Source: Ptychodera flava | Lineage: Eukaryota > Hemichordata > Enteropneusta > Ptychoderidae | Assembly: GCF_041260155.1 (NCBI RefSeq) | Contig: NC_091931.1 | Location: forward strand, 10,149,861 to 10,213,860 | Direction of reading: 5' to 3' | DNA: 64,000 nucleotides | Shown here: one piece after another, positions 1 to 11,425 of the stretch | Position numbering within the stretch: the stretch's first letter is position 1 | Layout: the number at the start of each line of letters is the position of its first letter | Position numbers and translations under genes: made by a program | Notes under the pieces: generated by a model | What the model saw: the letters and a program-made list of their open reading frames with translations, nothing else | Database searches by the model: none | What the model was told of the DNA's origin: nothing

Positions 1-3000
1 ATTTGCGACGGATTCTGCAGCACCTCCACGCCTTTGAGATGATATTTGGTTACCCATGATGCTATATTTTCACAAAAATTGTGGAATACGTCATAAAACA
101 AAGTCAAAAGCTTCAGTAGCTTTGCGAGTGTGAAGGAGAACGAATGCTAAGTATAGTAACTTGGTTGCGTTCTATCGTTCTACGGCGATTTCGTGACGTA
201 CTACAGTTGCGCCGATTATGTAGAACGCCCTCAAGCGGTAAATAGTGGGAAATATTAAAGATTAGCGAAGTAGACACTAAATTGTGATGTCTGAACCGGG
301 TAATTTTCAAGCATTAAACAGAGAACAAATTGCAAATTCCATGAGCATTGGTAATAAGTAAAAAAAATCAGGTCTAGTAACTTTTATTACACTTTTATGT
401 TCTTCGCTGGGCAATGAATGCCCCGCCAAGTGAATTCTCGCGTATTGACGCGTGATCGATCTGCTCCCTCCCAAATAAACGCTGTGTGATGAAAAACCAA
501 TAATGATAGTTTATAAAACAGACAAAACAAAACAAAACAAATAAACAAATAAAAAATACTATACCAACGAATAGTAGATAGACGCACAAATATATAAAAA
601 AAACAAATCATTATTATTTAATAGATGAACGAATGAATAAGTAATAAAAACTAAACCAAGCAAAAATCTTATTCTTGAGGCTCAAAAGTAAACTTTGACT
701 GATAAACTGAGCTATGCTTCGATAGTGAAATAGCGTTGATGTTTGAATCACCATTTTATTTAATGCCATACTGATGTGTATTAACCAACAGATATTCTAT
801 TTCCAGCCGTAAGGCAAACATCGATAAACAATTTTGTAGCAAAACATTTTCTGATAGCATTTGATCTTAAAAGACTAATCATCCAATAAATAGAAAACTT
901 TATAGTGATCAGATATATCTACTGTTATATCATACCAGTATATTGATGGTGCAAATACAGCGATCTGATTGGTCGAGACGTGAAAAGAACCGTGGTATAT
1001 TCGCGATGTAGCACGGTTGGCTTGCGCACGAGCTCTCGGCAATAGCAAAAATGCTTTTTTGACTTTTCATGCTAGTATTTCAATATACTGTTATGATCAC
1101 ACACCCAGCGACGGTACACCACTCGGTTTTGACCAGTTCGCTTCATATATGCATTCGCTATAGCTCGTGCATATATGTCATGAACTGGTCAAAATCTCGT
1201 GGTACACGTCGCTGGGTGTGTGTTATTGCTTAAATACATGTTGATATCTTTCAAGTTGTGCCGAGCGTCTTTAGCTGAAATGTACTAAACGAGGTAAGAT
1301 AAAAAAGCTGTGTAGGTCATATTTTTAAAACACAGATTTGTATAAAGTATTCTTCCTTCTTCCCTGTCATCAAATGGTTGAGTCCGGCCTTTGAGTATCC
1401 GACAAGATTACATGATTGAAGCTAAATCATGCAATACAAAGGACAGGGGAATACATAGGGATATGTAGGATGACGTATGGTGCACCCCTACCCTTCTCTA
1501 AGTTAAGAAAACCAGCTTTAAATTTTTGATATTATTTTCTTGTTTTTGTTTCATGAAAAACAATTTTTATGAGTATCAGCATGTTGAAAAAGAAAATACA
1601 AGCCTTGCCCATACAATGTATTGAACACAATATAAAACGTTACCGCCATCAATTGATATAAGTCAATGAAGAATGCGCCGAGGGGAACACATTTTCGGGC
1701 TCCTAATAAATTTTTTCAATACCTGTCTGATCTACCACTCGTGGGTGAGTTCATTTTGAAGCTGATGTAGATGAAGTAATCTTCACGTTCGCATTTTTGT
1801 AAGAATCCAAAATTCAGTTCTCTTCTTGTTCAAATCCCAACAGCAGGATGAATGCCAAGTGTTTAGCTTCGCAACAAGGCAATGTGTGTGCAAAAATATG
1901 TAGCTTTGTTATTGTCAAAATTGCTTTCAATTCCGGACTTGAATTAATTTAATTTGTCAACAGTAACAATGGTAGTGCTACATATGGAGACTATGTATAA
2001 CATCTGTACACGGAACATTTTAGGATTTATGTAGGGAGTAGAACAAGGGACTAGAGTTAACTAGTCAACTATAGTTAGTTAGACTAAGTGTAAAATTATG
2101 CTGGTTCTGCTGTTAAATTCCAGCGCCACATCGATGGCAAATCATAGCTACATGATAATTGTTTGATAAACTAATCATCAGATCAACAGTTTGACCAGTG
2201 ATAACATTTTACGATTGGTAAATTGAAGGGGGTTCACATTGAATGAATACTTTGAGAGGGGTTAACTTTCACATTTCTTACGTTGTTCTAATTCCTCCGC
2301 TCCCTCCCTGTAAATAATGAAGGTTCCCTTAGACTTTTTAGACAGTATTTTTATTTTTCTGTGTGCTACGGTTCCTTCTGTGTTCGGTTGTTGTCGGTGG
2401 TGAGATATTACGACTAAGCTTTGATATGTTTACGCTCTTTCAGTACAGAATTAATGTCTTCAGACCCTCGTTCTGTTAACAATAATTTTCCCCTTTTGCG
2501 TTGTTTTGCATATAGCGTAAGGCGGTTTATGCTCATCTGGGTAATTAATTCATCACGTATACGCTGAATATGTTTAAATTATTTCCTTCTGCGTTCGGTG
2601 CCTCTGATTGCATTTTCTTCCTGCAGAAACACCGTCTTTCCCCGCTTTCCGATTCTTTTTCCCTTTCCGTACTTTCATTGCTCCCCAGTTCTGTAGCAAG
2701 ATTTCATTCTTGTTTTCCTAGTGTGAAAACAAATGACTGATATAAGTGGAAGAGCAATTCATTGATGCCACGAATAATTACGTGTCATATGATGAAAACT
2801 ATTTCTAGGATCCCCTGAAAATAGATTTTTGACCATTTCCAGAAATGTCGCAAAATACGGAGGAATTATTATTGTTATTATGAAATAATGCTACTGTACG
2901 GTCCTCGGTTTCAAGTACTGAGTGGCGTTCGTGTGAATTCTACTGGAGTGACTCATGCGTGGTTTCGATAATATAACTTTATTTGCTATATTACAGCTTT

Positions 3001-3460
3001 GTCAGTGAATTTTGTGACGCCATTCTCGAAGATTATCACTGATAATGCATCCCATTATCCGGGATTGTGGCCCCAGATGTCTCTACAGCTACAAATTCAT
3101 TTGCATTGCCAAAACTACAAGATAATGGCATACTATACGGCTTCCCCGGCCTATAATGGACTCAAGCAAACTTTGCATTCCATTGTGTAGTCCATCAACA
3201 GCTAAGTGGCCATGGGTGTATAATCAATGCGTTGTAACCTGCTGAAATAACTTTGTTTCACATGTGATGGAGGCTTTAAATAGTGATGGCGCCCTCATAG
3301 GTCATATGCAGAACATGTACTCTGAGCGTCAGTCTGCCGTAGGACAGAAGAAAACAGCCGTGCTTCTGGTAGATTCTGCAAGAACACAGAAATTACGATA
3401 TCTTCGTAAAGGAGAAACATATCTGCCTCTTATCAAGTCGAAAAGAAATTGAGGTATAAT
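1..3460. other. Gene-free stretch with scattered repeat remnants
   Basis: No reading frame here looks like a gene on either strand. Recognisable pieces are the palindrome at 1097-1223, a right half of the CTACTCCC palindromic MITE family (about 1957-2053, ending GTAGGGAGTAGAACAAG), and a degenerate G-run element end (about 2222-2335) ending in CCCTTAG. Confidence 0.5.
1097..1223. repeat. Foldback palindrome (about 127 bp)
   Basis: The left arm begins CACACCCAGCGACGGTACAC and the right arm ends with its near-perfect complement, GTGTACCACG inverted through CGTCGCTGGGTGTG. The arms also share the GACCAGTTC/GAACTGGTC and CATATATGCA/TGCATATATG blocks. It looks like a short foldback MITE or the tip of a larger one, since 961-1090 has the composition of similar mobile elements. 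Confidence 0.75.
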
Positions 3461-3466
3461 AACATT

Positions 3467-3600
3467 AGTCTTCCATGTTGTTCCAGGGCTTTGCAAAAAT
3501 GCCGGACTGCGTCGGGGGAACAACTGTGAGTGCGAACCCACGAGTTTTCAAATTTCCAATTTTGAAGAGAACGAAGTATCCACCCAACTAAGCCGGCGTT
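3467..3600 (-). mobile_element. tRNA-derived SINE copy 1
   Basis: On the minus strand it reads an A-box-like GGCTTAGTTGGGTGG, then GATACTTCGT, and a B-box-like GTGGGTTCGCACTC at tRNA-like spacing enlarged by an AT-rich insert. The tail carries TTCCCCCGACG and CCGGCATTTTT. A second copy lies 1 kb away at 4443-4600. Pol III promoter boxes with a conserved non-tRNA tail indicate a SINE rather than a functional tRNA. Confidence 0.6.
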
Positions 3601-3844
3601 AGAATGTGTAAATTTACGCTATTTAAACCTTCGCTCATAGTGTAGAGATCGTTCGGCAAGTTATATGCATGGGAGGTAACCTCCATGATATGCAGCTGCG
3701 TGAAAGGATCAGAAGTTTTAGGTCGTTGGAGACTGCTAGCGAGAGCTCTCTCGCCGGCATTACGATTACAAAGCGGCCATACAGCCGATTACGAATGTTC
3801 GATAGGCGCATGTACGGAAGTAAAGTACCAGAGCGGGACCGTGC

Positions 3845-4275
3845 CTAGTCTGGCAGAGACCCTGCGATTCGCGTTCTTCCCTGTTGGAACACGCGCGCGC
3901 CCTTCATAGACGCGACGCGAATCCCAGGGTCTGGACGTTCTTGCAAGCGACCGGTCGGATTTCTGCCTGATCCGGGTACTTTATAGAACTCCACGCATCC
4001 GTTAATCAACAAAAAATGACAAGTACCATAGCCAAATAAAATTAAAAATGAAAAATAAAAACATACTGCGTATATAAGTCTACCAGCTAATAGTAAAAAT
4101 TTTCTCCGCCCAGTTAGATAGGTGTTTCTCTTGACGACACTACCCTTATGAATATTCATATACTTGCAAGAACCGACAGTCGCTGTGTCTGGCAGCGCGT
4201 GCTCACAGCTAGCACAGCGTAGCCTTCGAATGGAGGCCCATCGTGGGCGCGCACAAAACAAGGCACAGCGACTGT
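3845..4275. repeat. Two local inverted repeats between the SINE copies
   Basis: GACCCTGCGATTCGCGT (about 3858-3875) pairs with ACGCGAATCCCAGGGTC further right (about 3913-3936). CGACAGTCGCTGTGTC near 4174-4190 pairs with GCACAGCGACTGTGG near 4262-4276. Both are hairpin-like and look like foldback remnants. Confidence 0.5.
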
Positions 4276-4442
4276 GGAGAGTCTAGGGAAGACCGTGCCG
4301 TGCACTGTTGGTGCGTGTCCAGCACGTAGATTCACTGATTCTGCTGACCAGTCCGTTGCAGATATAATTCAAGCTTAATATTGGCAAATGAGAAACAAGC
4401 CTGTACTTTGACTCTATAAACAGAAGCCTTGTTTTGGCAATT

Positions 4443-4600
4443 TTAGTCTTCCACGTTTAGTTCATGGCCAGTAAAAATGCCGGATAGCGTCGGGGGAACT
4501 GGGTGTGAGGCTCGAGCCTGAACTCGATGCTCACGGGTTTTTTCAAATTTTATTATTTTTTAAGAGCACGAAGTATCCACCCGACTGAGCCGACACTTTC
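4443..4600 (-). mobile_element. tRNA-derived SINE copy 2
   Basis: It has the same layout as the copy at 3467-3600. The A box reads GGCTCAGTCGGGTGG. The B box is weaker (GAGTTCAGGCTCG). The shared tail (TTCCCCCGACGC, CCGGCATTTTTA, GTGGAAGACTA) defines the family. Both copies face the same way. Confidence 0.6.
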
Positions 4601-4925
4601 TTGGGGGCAACTTTAAGCTATATAGGCCTAAACCTTCATCGTCGGTTTGCGGGAGATGGTTCACCAAGCAGGTCGAATGCTAATTCAGAGCAATGCGAGA
4701 ACTCTGAGAGTACAAGATTTTACAAACATGTTATTTTTGGTATTGCGGGAAGTTTTGTTGTTCTTGGCGAATGTAGGGGTACGTAGGCCTAAGTGACTCG
4801 GAAGAGATGATGAAAATATTTATATTAAACACAAGTTTGATCCATAGAGCGTCTTGAATTTTTGAGTGTGCATAGCTAGCCGCTGTCAATACATGTTTAT
4901 TCGGTGTCTGTGGATCGGTAGAAAT

Positions 4926-4976
4926 AACCATAAGCTTAGACCCTCGAGAAAAACAAAGGGTGGGTCTATGAAATAA
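4926..4976. repeat. Mini-palindrome with TAGACCC ends, copy 1
   Basis: CTTAGACCCTCGAGAAAAA is followed within about 15 bp by GGGTGGGTCTATG, so the ends are inverted copies of CATAGACCC. The same end sequence forms a near-perfect 38-bp palindrome at 45716-45753. Confidence 0.5.
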
Positions 4977-5007
4977 CTTATGAAGGGGGAAAGGGTGGGA
5001 TATATAG

Positions 5008-5010
<3 letters not shown>

Positions 5011-5074
<64 letters not shown>
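5011..5074. repeat. (TA)n microsatellite
   Basis: About 32 uninterrupted TA dinucleotides. Confidence 0.98.
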
Positions 5075-5081
<7 letters not shown>

Positions 5082-5586
5082 TCTTTGAAATCACAGAGAG
5101 AGTAAGGTACAGGCACATACAACCTTTCCTCAAATCGAGCGGCACATTTCTGATATACTTCAAGCTTGTGATAAAAAATGTTAAAATGTTCTACAATATA
5201 TTACGAATAAATGTTTATTAATTCTCATAGTTAACAAATCGAGGTATTGCTTATCGGTCCCTGTGTGGTTTCAACCCATACCAGTTGCAGAAAATAGCGG
5301 TGGTAACTAAAATTTCGGATTCGCGCCGATATTATATGTTTTATCTCATAAAACATTACTACGCAAAAAGTTTGCTCGGCGAACAGAAGTTCGATTGACG
5401 GCTCCGCGGTATTCCGAAATGATAAATTTCCTTGATAAGAGATGTTTCCATGGTATGTGCGCTGTACACAACGATTTTGCAGAATTGATTTGAGGTAGTT
5501 CGCCTCGAAAACGAGCGACATACTGTTGCTCAAATTTTCCCCAATGAATCTTCACCCATTCACTTTCAAATCAAGAAGAAAAATCG

Positions 5587-5840
5587 GGGGTATACCGTGC
5601 AAATTTTGGTACTAGAGAAACAAATTACTCAAAATTTGCAGATATTATTTGAAATTCAAAATGGCCACCACCCCTCTATTAACGTTATGAAGAGATCAAA
5701 AGAACTTAAAGCTTATGCGGTGAAAGTTTTTCTTACTCGAAGGGCATCAAGATGAGCCTTCACCAAGTGGTAGATCAGAAAAGATTTGGAAATGTTTGAC
5801 TGTCCGAATACCAGTGTCCCCGAGGCGCATTCTACTTTAA
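5587..5840. mobile_element. TTAAGGTAGAATG-type MITE, partial copy
   Basis: It shares ATACCGTGCAA, ACTAGAGAAAC, GAAATTCAAAATGGCC and the terminal GCGCATTCTACTTTAA with copies at 40333-40574 and 52461-52804. The right end sits on a TTAA. The left terminus is not recognisable. Confidence 0.6.
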
Positions 5841-6682
5841 GGTGGGTGTATTCAAACTTGAAGATTTTACAGAATAACATTTTGCATTTGGTTTATTTGA
5901 GACATGGACCTAGTGGTGAGATCGCAGTGAGCAAGTTGAGTCAGTTTATGAGGACTGTACAATCCCGATATGAACTGTATACTGCAGAGAAGTCAAACAT
6001 CTCTTTACATGTAATTGGGATGCAGTTGCCTGTCGATAAATTGAAAGTTCCTGAATATATGAAAATACACATGTTTTACACTGGGGGGCTGCCACGTGAG
6101 GCCTGACAACAATAACCGATAACTGAACTGCACCGTCGGTTACAATTTATGACAAGCATACCGTATTCTTTCAGCGCTGTTACTTATGTAACCTCGAGCA
6201 TGATATAAAATGTCCAAATATCTCGAAGTTCATAATTTGTCTTCTGCTAACAGTCTAAACGATTCGGTTCAGATTGACCCACATTTCGACGTCACTGGAA
6301 GAAAAATTGTTATTTAGTTCCAGGCGCTTGATGTTGCAACATATTGCAATCGTCGACGAAAAGAGACTCAGCAACCACAAATTTGGATTTTTCACGCACG
6401 TGATTGATATTAAATCATTTGATTCGTTATACCACGATGGGAATGGAAATGCATCGTAAGCTTGCGCTATTCCAAAAACGGCACGCTTACAGACAAATAA
6501 CCGAAAACGAATTTGAATTTGAAATAACATTGAGTTTGTCCAGGAGGTCATAGGTCGCTGGTTATCAATATGTCTGCCACCATAGATCAAAACGTGTGAA
6601 TTCGCTATGCCGTTATAATCAACAGAATTTCAGCGTAGTTTTGACTGCTCAGTTTCTAGAACTTGACCGCATTGCATAAATT

Positions 6683-9600
6683 ATGGTGTGTGGAATAAGC
6701 GCACGAATGTTTGGAAAGAGGATACTGTTGGAAAGACATATAGTTTCGAACTTAAAGACCCAAGCTCTCGTCGGTCGGTGTCACCTGTCTGTCTGTATCC
6801 TGCGACACCCGGGCTTGCTACCACCCGCTACAAGATGCTACAGCAGCACTAAATCACTGGTAACAACCCATTTTAATTTCAATTTCTTCGCCCTAGCCCT
6901 GCACTGGTACCTGCACAGGTCTGTGTATTTCGGGCGTCGCACGGTTTCCACGAGGCTTCTCCCCACAGGCGCCAGTGCGTTGGGTAGCTGCAAAATTGTA
7001 GCTCTACGCACGGTTACTCTACAGTAACCGTGCTCTACGGTCGGTTTTGGTTTTTGCGACGACCTCGCTCACTACACTTGGTTCAAGACACATGAGAAAC
7101 TACTGCAAATGATTTTATTTTTAGAAATTCACCGACTTGAACCAAGTCTACTCACTCACCAGTAGCACTACAATGCTGAAGGCCCTGTAGCGTCCTACTA
7201 ATTACTGCCCGTGACTGCCCGTAGCTGTCTGAGGACTGCCCGAGAACTGCCCGAGCACTGCCCGAGGAAAAAGTGGGCCAAATTTCGCCCATTTCAACAC
7301 TAGGCCAATAGGTTCAGTTTATATCATATCCAGCCAACCAAAAATATCATTGATTTGGCGTTAACCTGATGTTTTCTCCGGCAGTTAAGGAACACGGAAG
7401 ACGTCGGTCTTCAGGACGTCGCCAGCTTGATAGTGAGATCATACCATTCAGTCCGAGAGGTCGCACAATAACCTCGCCGAGCGCGTACAGCCTGACACCT
7501 ACCACCCCTTGCACTGAATGGTATGATCTCTAAATCAAGTTGGAGACGTCTTTCTCGTTGAAAGCCCGGCGTCTTTTGGGTTCTGAAACCGCTACAGAAA
7601 ACACAATGATATTTTTTGTTGGCTGGGCATATTATAAGTTCAACCTATTGGCTTAGTGTTAAAAATGGCGAAATTTGGCCTACTTGCTCCTCGGGCAGTC
7701 CTCGGGCAGTCCTCGGGCAGCTACGGGCAGTCACGGGCAGTAATTAGTAGGACCCCCCTGTAGCGTTCAAAATAAGTGCGTCGCACATGATGACGCGGCA
7801 TTTTGATGTGAAATCCCACATATTTACTGCATTTAGTCGTACCGATTTATCACTACTGAAGACTGAACACCATACTACACTAACCTTGGTCGTTTTGGGG
7901 TATGGTATTTGTTCAAACACGTCAATCGCGTTCCAAAAATATTTCTGGGAGCAGCCATTACCAACTTACGGTAATGGCGGCTCGAAGTGTTTGAACAAAT
8001 ACAAAGCGAGGTCAGAGCGAGGTCGCAAAACCAAAACTCACTGACCGCCTCACTGTAGAGGTACAATTTTGTAGCTAGTGCATTGGGTAGTCTGCTATCA
8101 ATCTACCCTCTACTGCTTAGGAAGTTAGGTTGCAGTGGAGGGCAGATTGAGTACGCGATCGATAGCTGCAGTAGAGAATTCATCAATCTAGCACACTACC
8201 CAACACACGGGCACCTGTTCTTCATCTCCCCACCAGGGGCAAGAGAACAACCATGCTCTGGCTACCTGTGGTCGACGGTCTATTTAGCTACTTGACATAA
8301 ATTTGCCACTGCCTACTTCTTTAATGGACCATTCCTTGTAGTAATGTTATATTCTGGTTACTGCCATAGAGGTAAGTACCTCTATGTGACTGCATACATA
8401 TTCCACATTACTGCGCACATGATTTCAGACACGCACAGCAATCAGTGGTAGAGAGATATGTACAAATAGTACAGTAGTACTGTGTGGTACATGGTCCTCA
8501 ATGACAGTATGACACGCCTGCCAAAACAAAACTTTAGATGGATTGGTAGGTGTATAATATACAGACCTGTGTGTGTATGTGTGTTTGTGTGTGTGTGATT
8601 TAAAGGGGTAAATTCACTAAGGCTAATTTTTCATATGTGCTAACTTTGGGTCTCTTAATATTCCGGAAAGGCCATTTTCTCTGCTCAAAGCTCGCGAGAT
8701 TTTTTTACAAAGACGGACAAAAATAGTGGTGGAAGTTGCAGTTTATGGCTTTATCAATGTAATGTATTTTTAATCGTGGGAAAAAAGCACCAACCTTTGC
8801 GCGCTTTTATCACGTGATATGCATGGCAGGGACCATCTTCTGATGGATATGGCATTGTCGACTCACTCATGTTCGCCCAAGGCTATGCATATTTGCATAG
8901 CATAAACAATAGTTATGCAAATATGCGTGGCCTGGTGTGAACACAATGACAATGCCATACCCATCGGAAGATGGTCTCTGCCATATCACGTGATGAAAGC
9001 TTTTTTCCCCATGATTCAAAATACATTAAGTAGATGAAGCCATAAACTGCAACTTCCCCCACTATTTTCATTAGTTTCTGTAAAAAAACCATGTGTATCC
9101 ATAAATGACAAAAATGGCTTTTCTGAAATAAACGACCCAAAGCTAGCACATTTGTAAAAATCAGCTTTGTATAATAAAATCTTTAAGTTACGTTTCATAC
9201 ATTTATGTTCATATTTCATTTGAAATTATCAGTTGCATTCTGAACTGAAGAGGCTGATTAATCTTTTTTCTGTGTCTTTTTCCTCTCTCAGCAGTGGCCA
9301 TTGAGAACACCAACATATAGAATTAATCAACAGATCCGATACATTCAGCAAAACAATGTAATCAGGAAAGCATCGAGCCTGAGCCAGGATGCAGGTCAAA
9401 GTTCAGATAAGGGTCAACTCGTCTACCAAGGGCCGGCAACATCGATAGTGAGAGGTGTCAAGTTCTTCTCGCTGTCAACTAGTGTGATTACATTGGCAAT
9501 ACTACCCTGGTTCTTTATGGAGGCGGGAAATGAGTTCATGAAAGTCTTTGGTGGTGCCCTGAGTGCTGTTGTCTTCATAACTCCTGTTATGCTGCATATA

Positions 9601-9897
9601 TTGGCAAGATCATATGTCACAAAAATGTACTATAATTCAGTCAGGGACACTTTCACTGCGGTGACCTTCACTTTGTTTCTCAGGAACAGGTTCACCGAGT
9701 TCACAGCAGATGATGTAGAAATTCCTGGTGTGACCAATCTCCTCACAACGTTCAAGGTCAAAGGCCAGTCCTTGTTGGTTGATCCCAATGCTTTTCCAAA
9801 TCCCAATGATTATAATCATCTCATGGGATATGACAAGTATGAGAGAATCAACATGGAAGAACTGATGAAGAAAGTTGATGGTCCTAAAGACATTTAA
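6683..9897 (+). CDS. TMEM70: TMEM70, mitochondrial ATP synthase/complex I assembly factor (2 coding exons)
   Basis: Coding exons are 6683-6859 (59 codons, phase 0, donor CTG|GTAACA) and 9292-9897. The protein is 260 residues, the same length I recall for human TMEM70. Exon 1 is Arg-rich with almost no acidic residues and ends near RCYSSTK, which fits a matrix-targeting presequence with an Arg at -3 for cleavage. Exon 2 matches the family: a GVKFFSLST segment, two hydrophobic helices at about residues 117-135 and 144-164 joined by a short turn, an ITPVMLH motif, then a matrix tail with LLVDPNAFPN and HLMGYDKYE. Family knowledge: TMEM70 is an inner-membrane hairpin protein that helps assemble the ATP synthase c-ring and complex I. 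The acceptor is a CAGCAG tandem site, so a one-Gln-shorter form (exon from 9295) is possible. The 2.4-kb intron is almost wholly repeats. The exon 1 link rests on phase and presequence character, not on homology. Confidence 0.88.
6960..8090. mobile_element. Outer inverted-repeat block enclosing the foldback element
   Basis: TTTTGCGACGACCTCGCTC (about 7052-7070) pairs with GAGCGAGGTCGCAAAA (about 8016-8031), and GCAAAATTGTAGC near 6990 pairs with GTACAATTTTGTAGC near 8061. The 7193-7752 element therefore sits inside an older inverted-repeat element. Confidence 0.5.
7193..7752. mobile_element. Foldback DNA transposon with long inverted arms and target-site duplication
   Basis: The left end TCCTACTAATTACTGCCCG and the right end CGGGCAGTAATTAGTAGGA are perfect inverted copies, and similarity runs inward about 170 bp on each side. 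The outer arms hold repeated ACTGCCCG/CGGGCAGT units. CCTGTAGCG flanks both sides, which is a direct duplication of 8-10 bp and fits a hAT- or Mutator-like insertion. No transposase frame is inside, so it is non-autonomous. Confidence 0.8.
8622..9165. mobile_element. Long foldback element in the TMEM70 intron
   Basis: The two arms, each about 250 bp, are inverted copies. GTGCTAACTTTGGGTC at the left matches GACCCAAAGCTAGCAC at the right, and GAAGTTGCAGTTTATGGC matches GCCATAAACTGCAACTTC. ACCATCTTCTGATGGATATG faces its complement near the centre, around TATGCATATTTGCATA. No coding capacity is seen. Confidence 0.8.
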
Positions 9898-10004
9898 CCC
9901 ACTGAGAGATACTGAGTGATCCAATGAGGTGTTGATGTTTTAAAGGGCCTGTGTAGCTATATATCTTTTCATGAATTTTTTCACTTATTTCGTTTTGTAT
10001 TGCA

Positions 10005-11425
10005 ACTTCTTGTCCTGCTCCCCAAGGCACTTGGAAACACTAACTATTTGGCATGTCGACACAGCTTCTACACGTGTATAATACACTGTTACTGTTTACA
10101 TTTGAATTCTAGTCCAGACCAGAATTCACCTGTCAACAATAACAATGCAGTTTACACATGTACAGGCTGAGTTGACAAGCTGAATACATAGGCGCACGAC
10201 GAATTTTAAAATCACTTATCTGAATTTTTAATGTTGAAACATGCATTTATTAAAAAATGTGCGAACGGAAATCGTGCGGCCAGATTTTGAGGCATACAGT
10301 GAACAGTGCCCATCACTACACTACAGTGCAGTGCACGGCTGTGGCCGTTTAGCTCTGCTGTTACTTATACACTCGGCGAATTTTAAAACCACTTGTCTGT
10401 AATTGAATGGTGAAACATGCATTTTATTAATAACTGTGCAAACAGAAATCATGCGGACAGCTTTTGAGACATACTGTGAGCAGCGCCCAGAACACGGCTG
10501 TGGCCGCTCGGCTGTCTTGTACACATTACTCTAAGGTACGAAACTATTGGGAAAATAATTTAAATAAAATCCGTAAGATAAAACGTTGTTGGCAACCCTG
10601 GGGATTCAAACTTCTCTGTGTTGTCGCATGTGTGGTACTAAATCGATCAACTGGGTTCACAAAAACTGCACCAGGCCATGTAATTGCTGGTAAGTCGCTA
10701 AATTTTACCTCCGGACAACTCCCGTGACACCGCCATTTTGAAGGCTCTCATATCAGTACGAATAACAATGATGTATTGGTTTAAAAGGAAAGTATGCGCA
10801 TGCGTCAACTTCAAGCTGCACACTTTGAAAATGGCGCTGGCAGGGGACTTGTCCTGTAAAAAAAACATTGCGCTAATTATCAGCCGTAGATAGGGCCGAT
10901 CTAGACTTTACAAGTTAGGAAGCTGATCGATCGATTTGTGTAAGTATTCCCTTGATTAATTGAAGTTTGAATCTCGAGGATGGCCAATAACTGTTAATTT
11001 TGTCTAATTTAAGAATTATTTTCCAAATACTTTCGTACCTTTAGAGTAATGTGTACAAGACAGCCGAGCGGCCACAGCCGTGTTTTGGGCGCTGCTCACT
11101 GTATGTCTCAAAAGCTGCCTGCATGATTTCCGTTCGTACAGTTATCAATAAAATGCATGTTTCAACATTATAATTGTAGACAAGTGATTTTAAAATTCGC
11201 CATTTCTATAAAGTTAGTAACGTTAACAGTAGAGCTGAGCGGCCACAGCCGTGCACGGGGACTGTTCCCTGTATGTCTCAATAGCTGCCCGCACGATTTC
11301 CATTTGCACAGATTTTAATAAATGCATGTTTCAACATCAAAATCACAGACAAGTGATTTCAAAAGACGTCGTGTGCCTGTGCTGAATACTGTGTATCTTA
11401 AGATGCCCTTGGGGAATAGAACAAG
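10005..11425. mobile_element. 1.4-kb inverted-repeat element, long form of the CTACTCCC family
   Basis: Arms of about 400-500 bp (10013-10545 and 11030-11420) are inverted copies sharing ACATTACTCTAAGGTACGAAA, GCGGCCACAGCCGTG and ATGCATGTTTCAACAT in inverse order. The ends carry the GGGGAATAGAACAAG / CTTGTCCTGCTCCCC terminus seen on the short palindromic MITEs elsewhere in the window. The unpaired 480-bp centre has no gene-like frame. Confidence 0.7.

Larger units (their letters stand above)
6860..9291 (+). other. TMEM70 intron, filled with foldback elements
   Basis: This intron runs from GTAACA to a pyrimidine-rich tract ending in a CAGCAG acceptor. It contains a compound inverted-repeat block (about 6960-8090) with a second foldback element nested inside it (7193-7752), and a separate long foldback at 8622-9165 that stops about 125 bp before the acceptor. 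I see no coding exon within it. Confidence 0.6.

Noticed and set aside
1-55. Second Penelope-like fragment at the left edge, with a minus-strand RIRR-like word resembling the one near 30400
   Set aside because: Only about 20 bases match and the window ends there; too short to support.
4886-5122. Minus-strand frame with a long Tyr-Ile repeat
   Set aside because: Translation of a (TA)n microsatellite; the same holds for the frame at 28550-28747.
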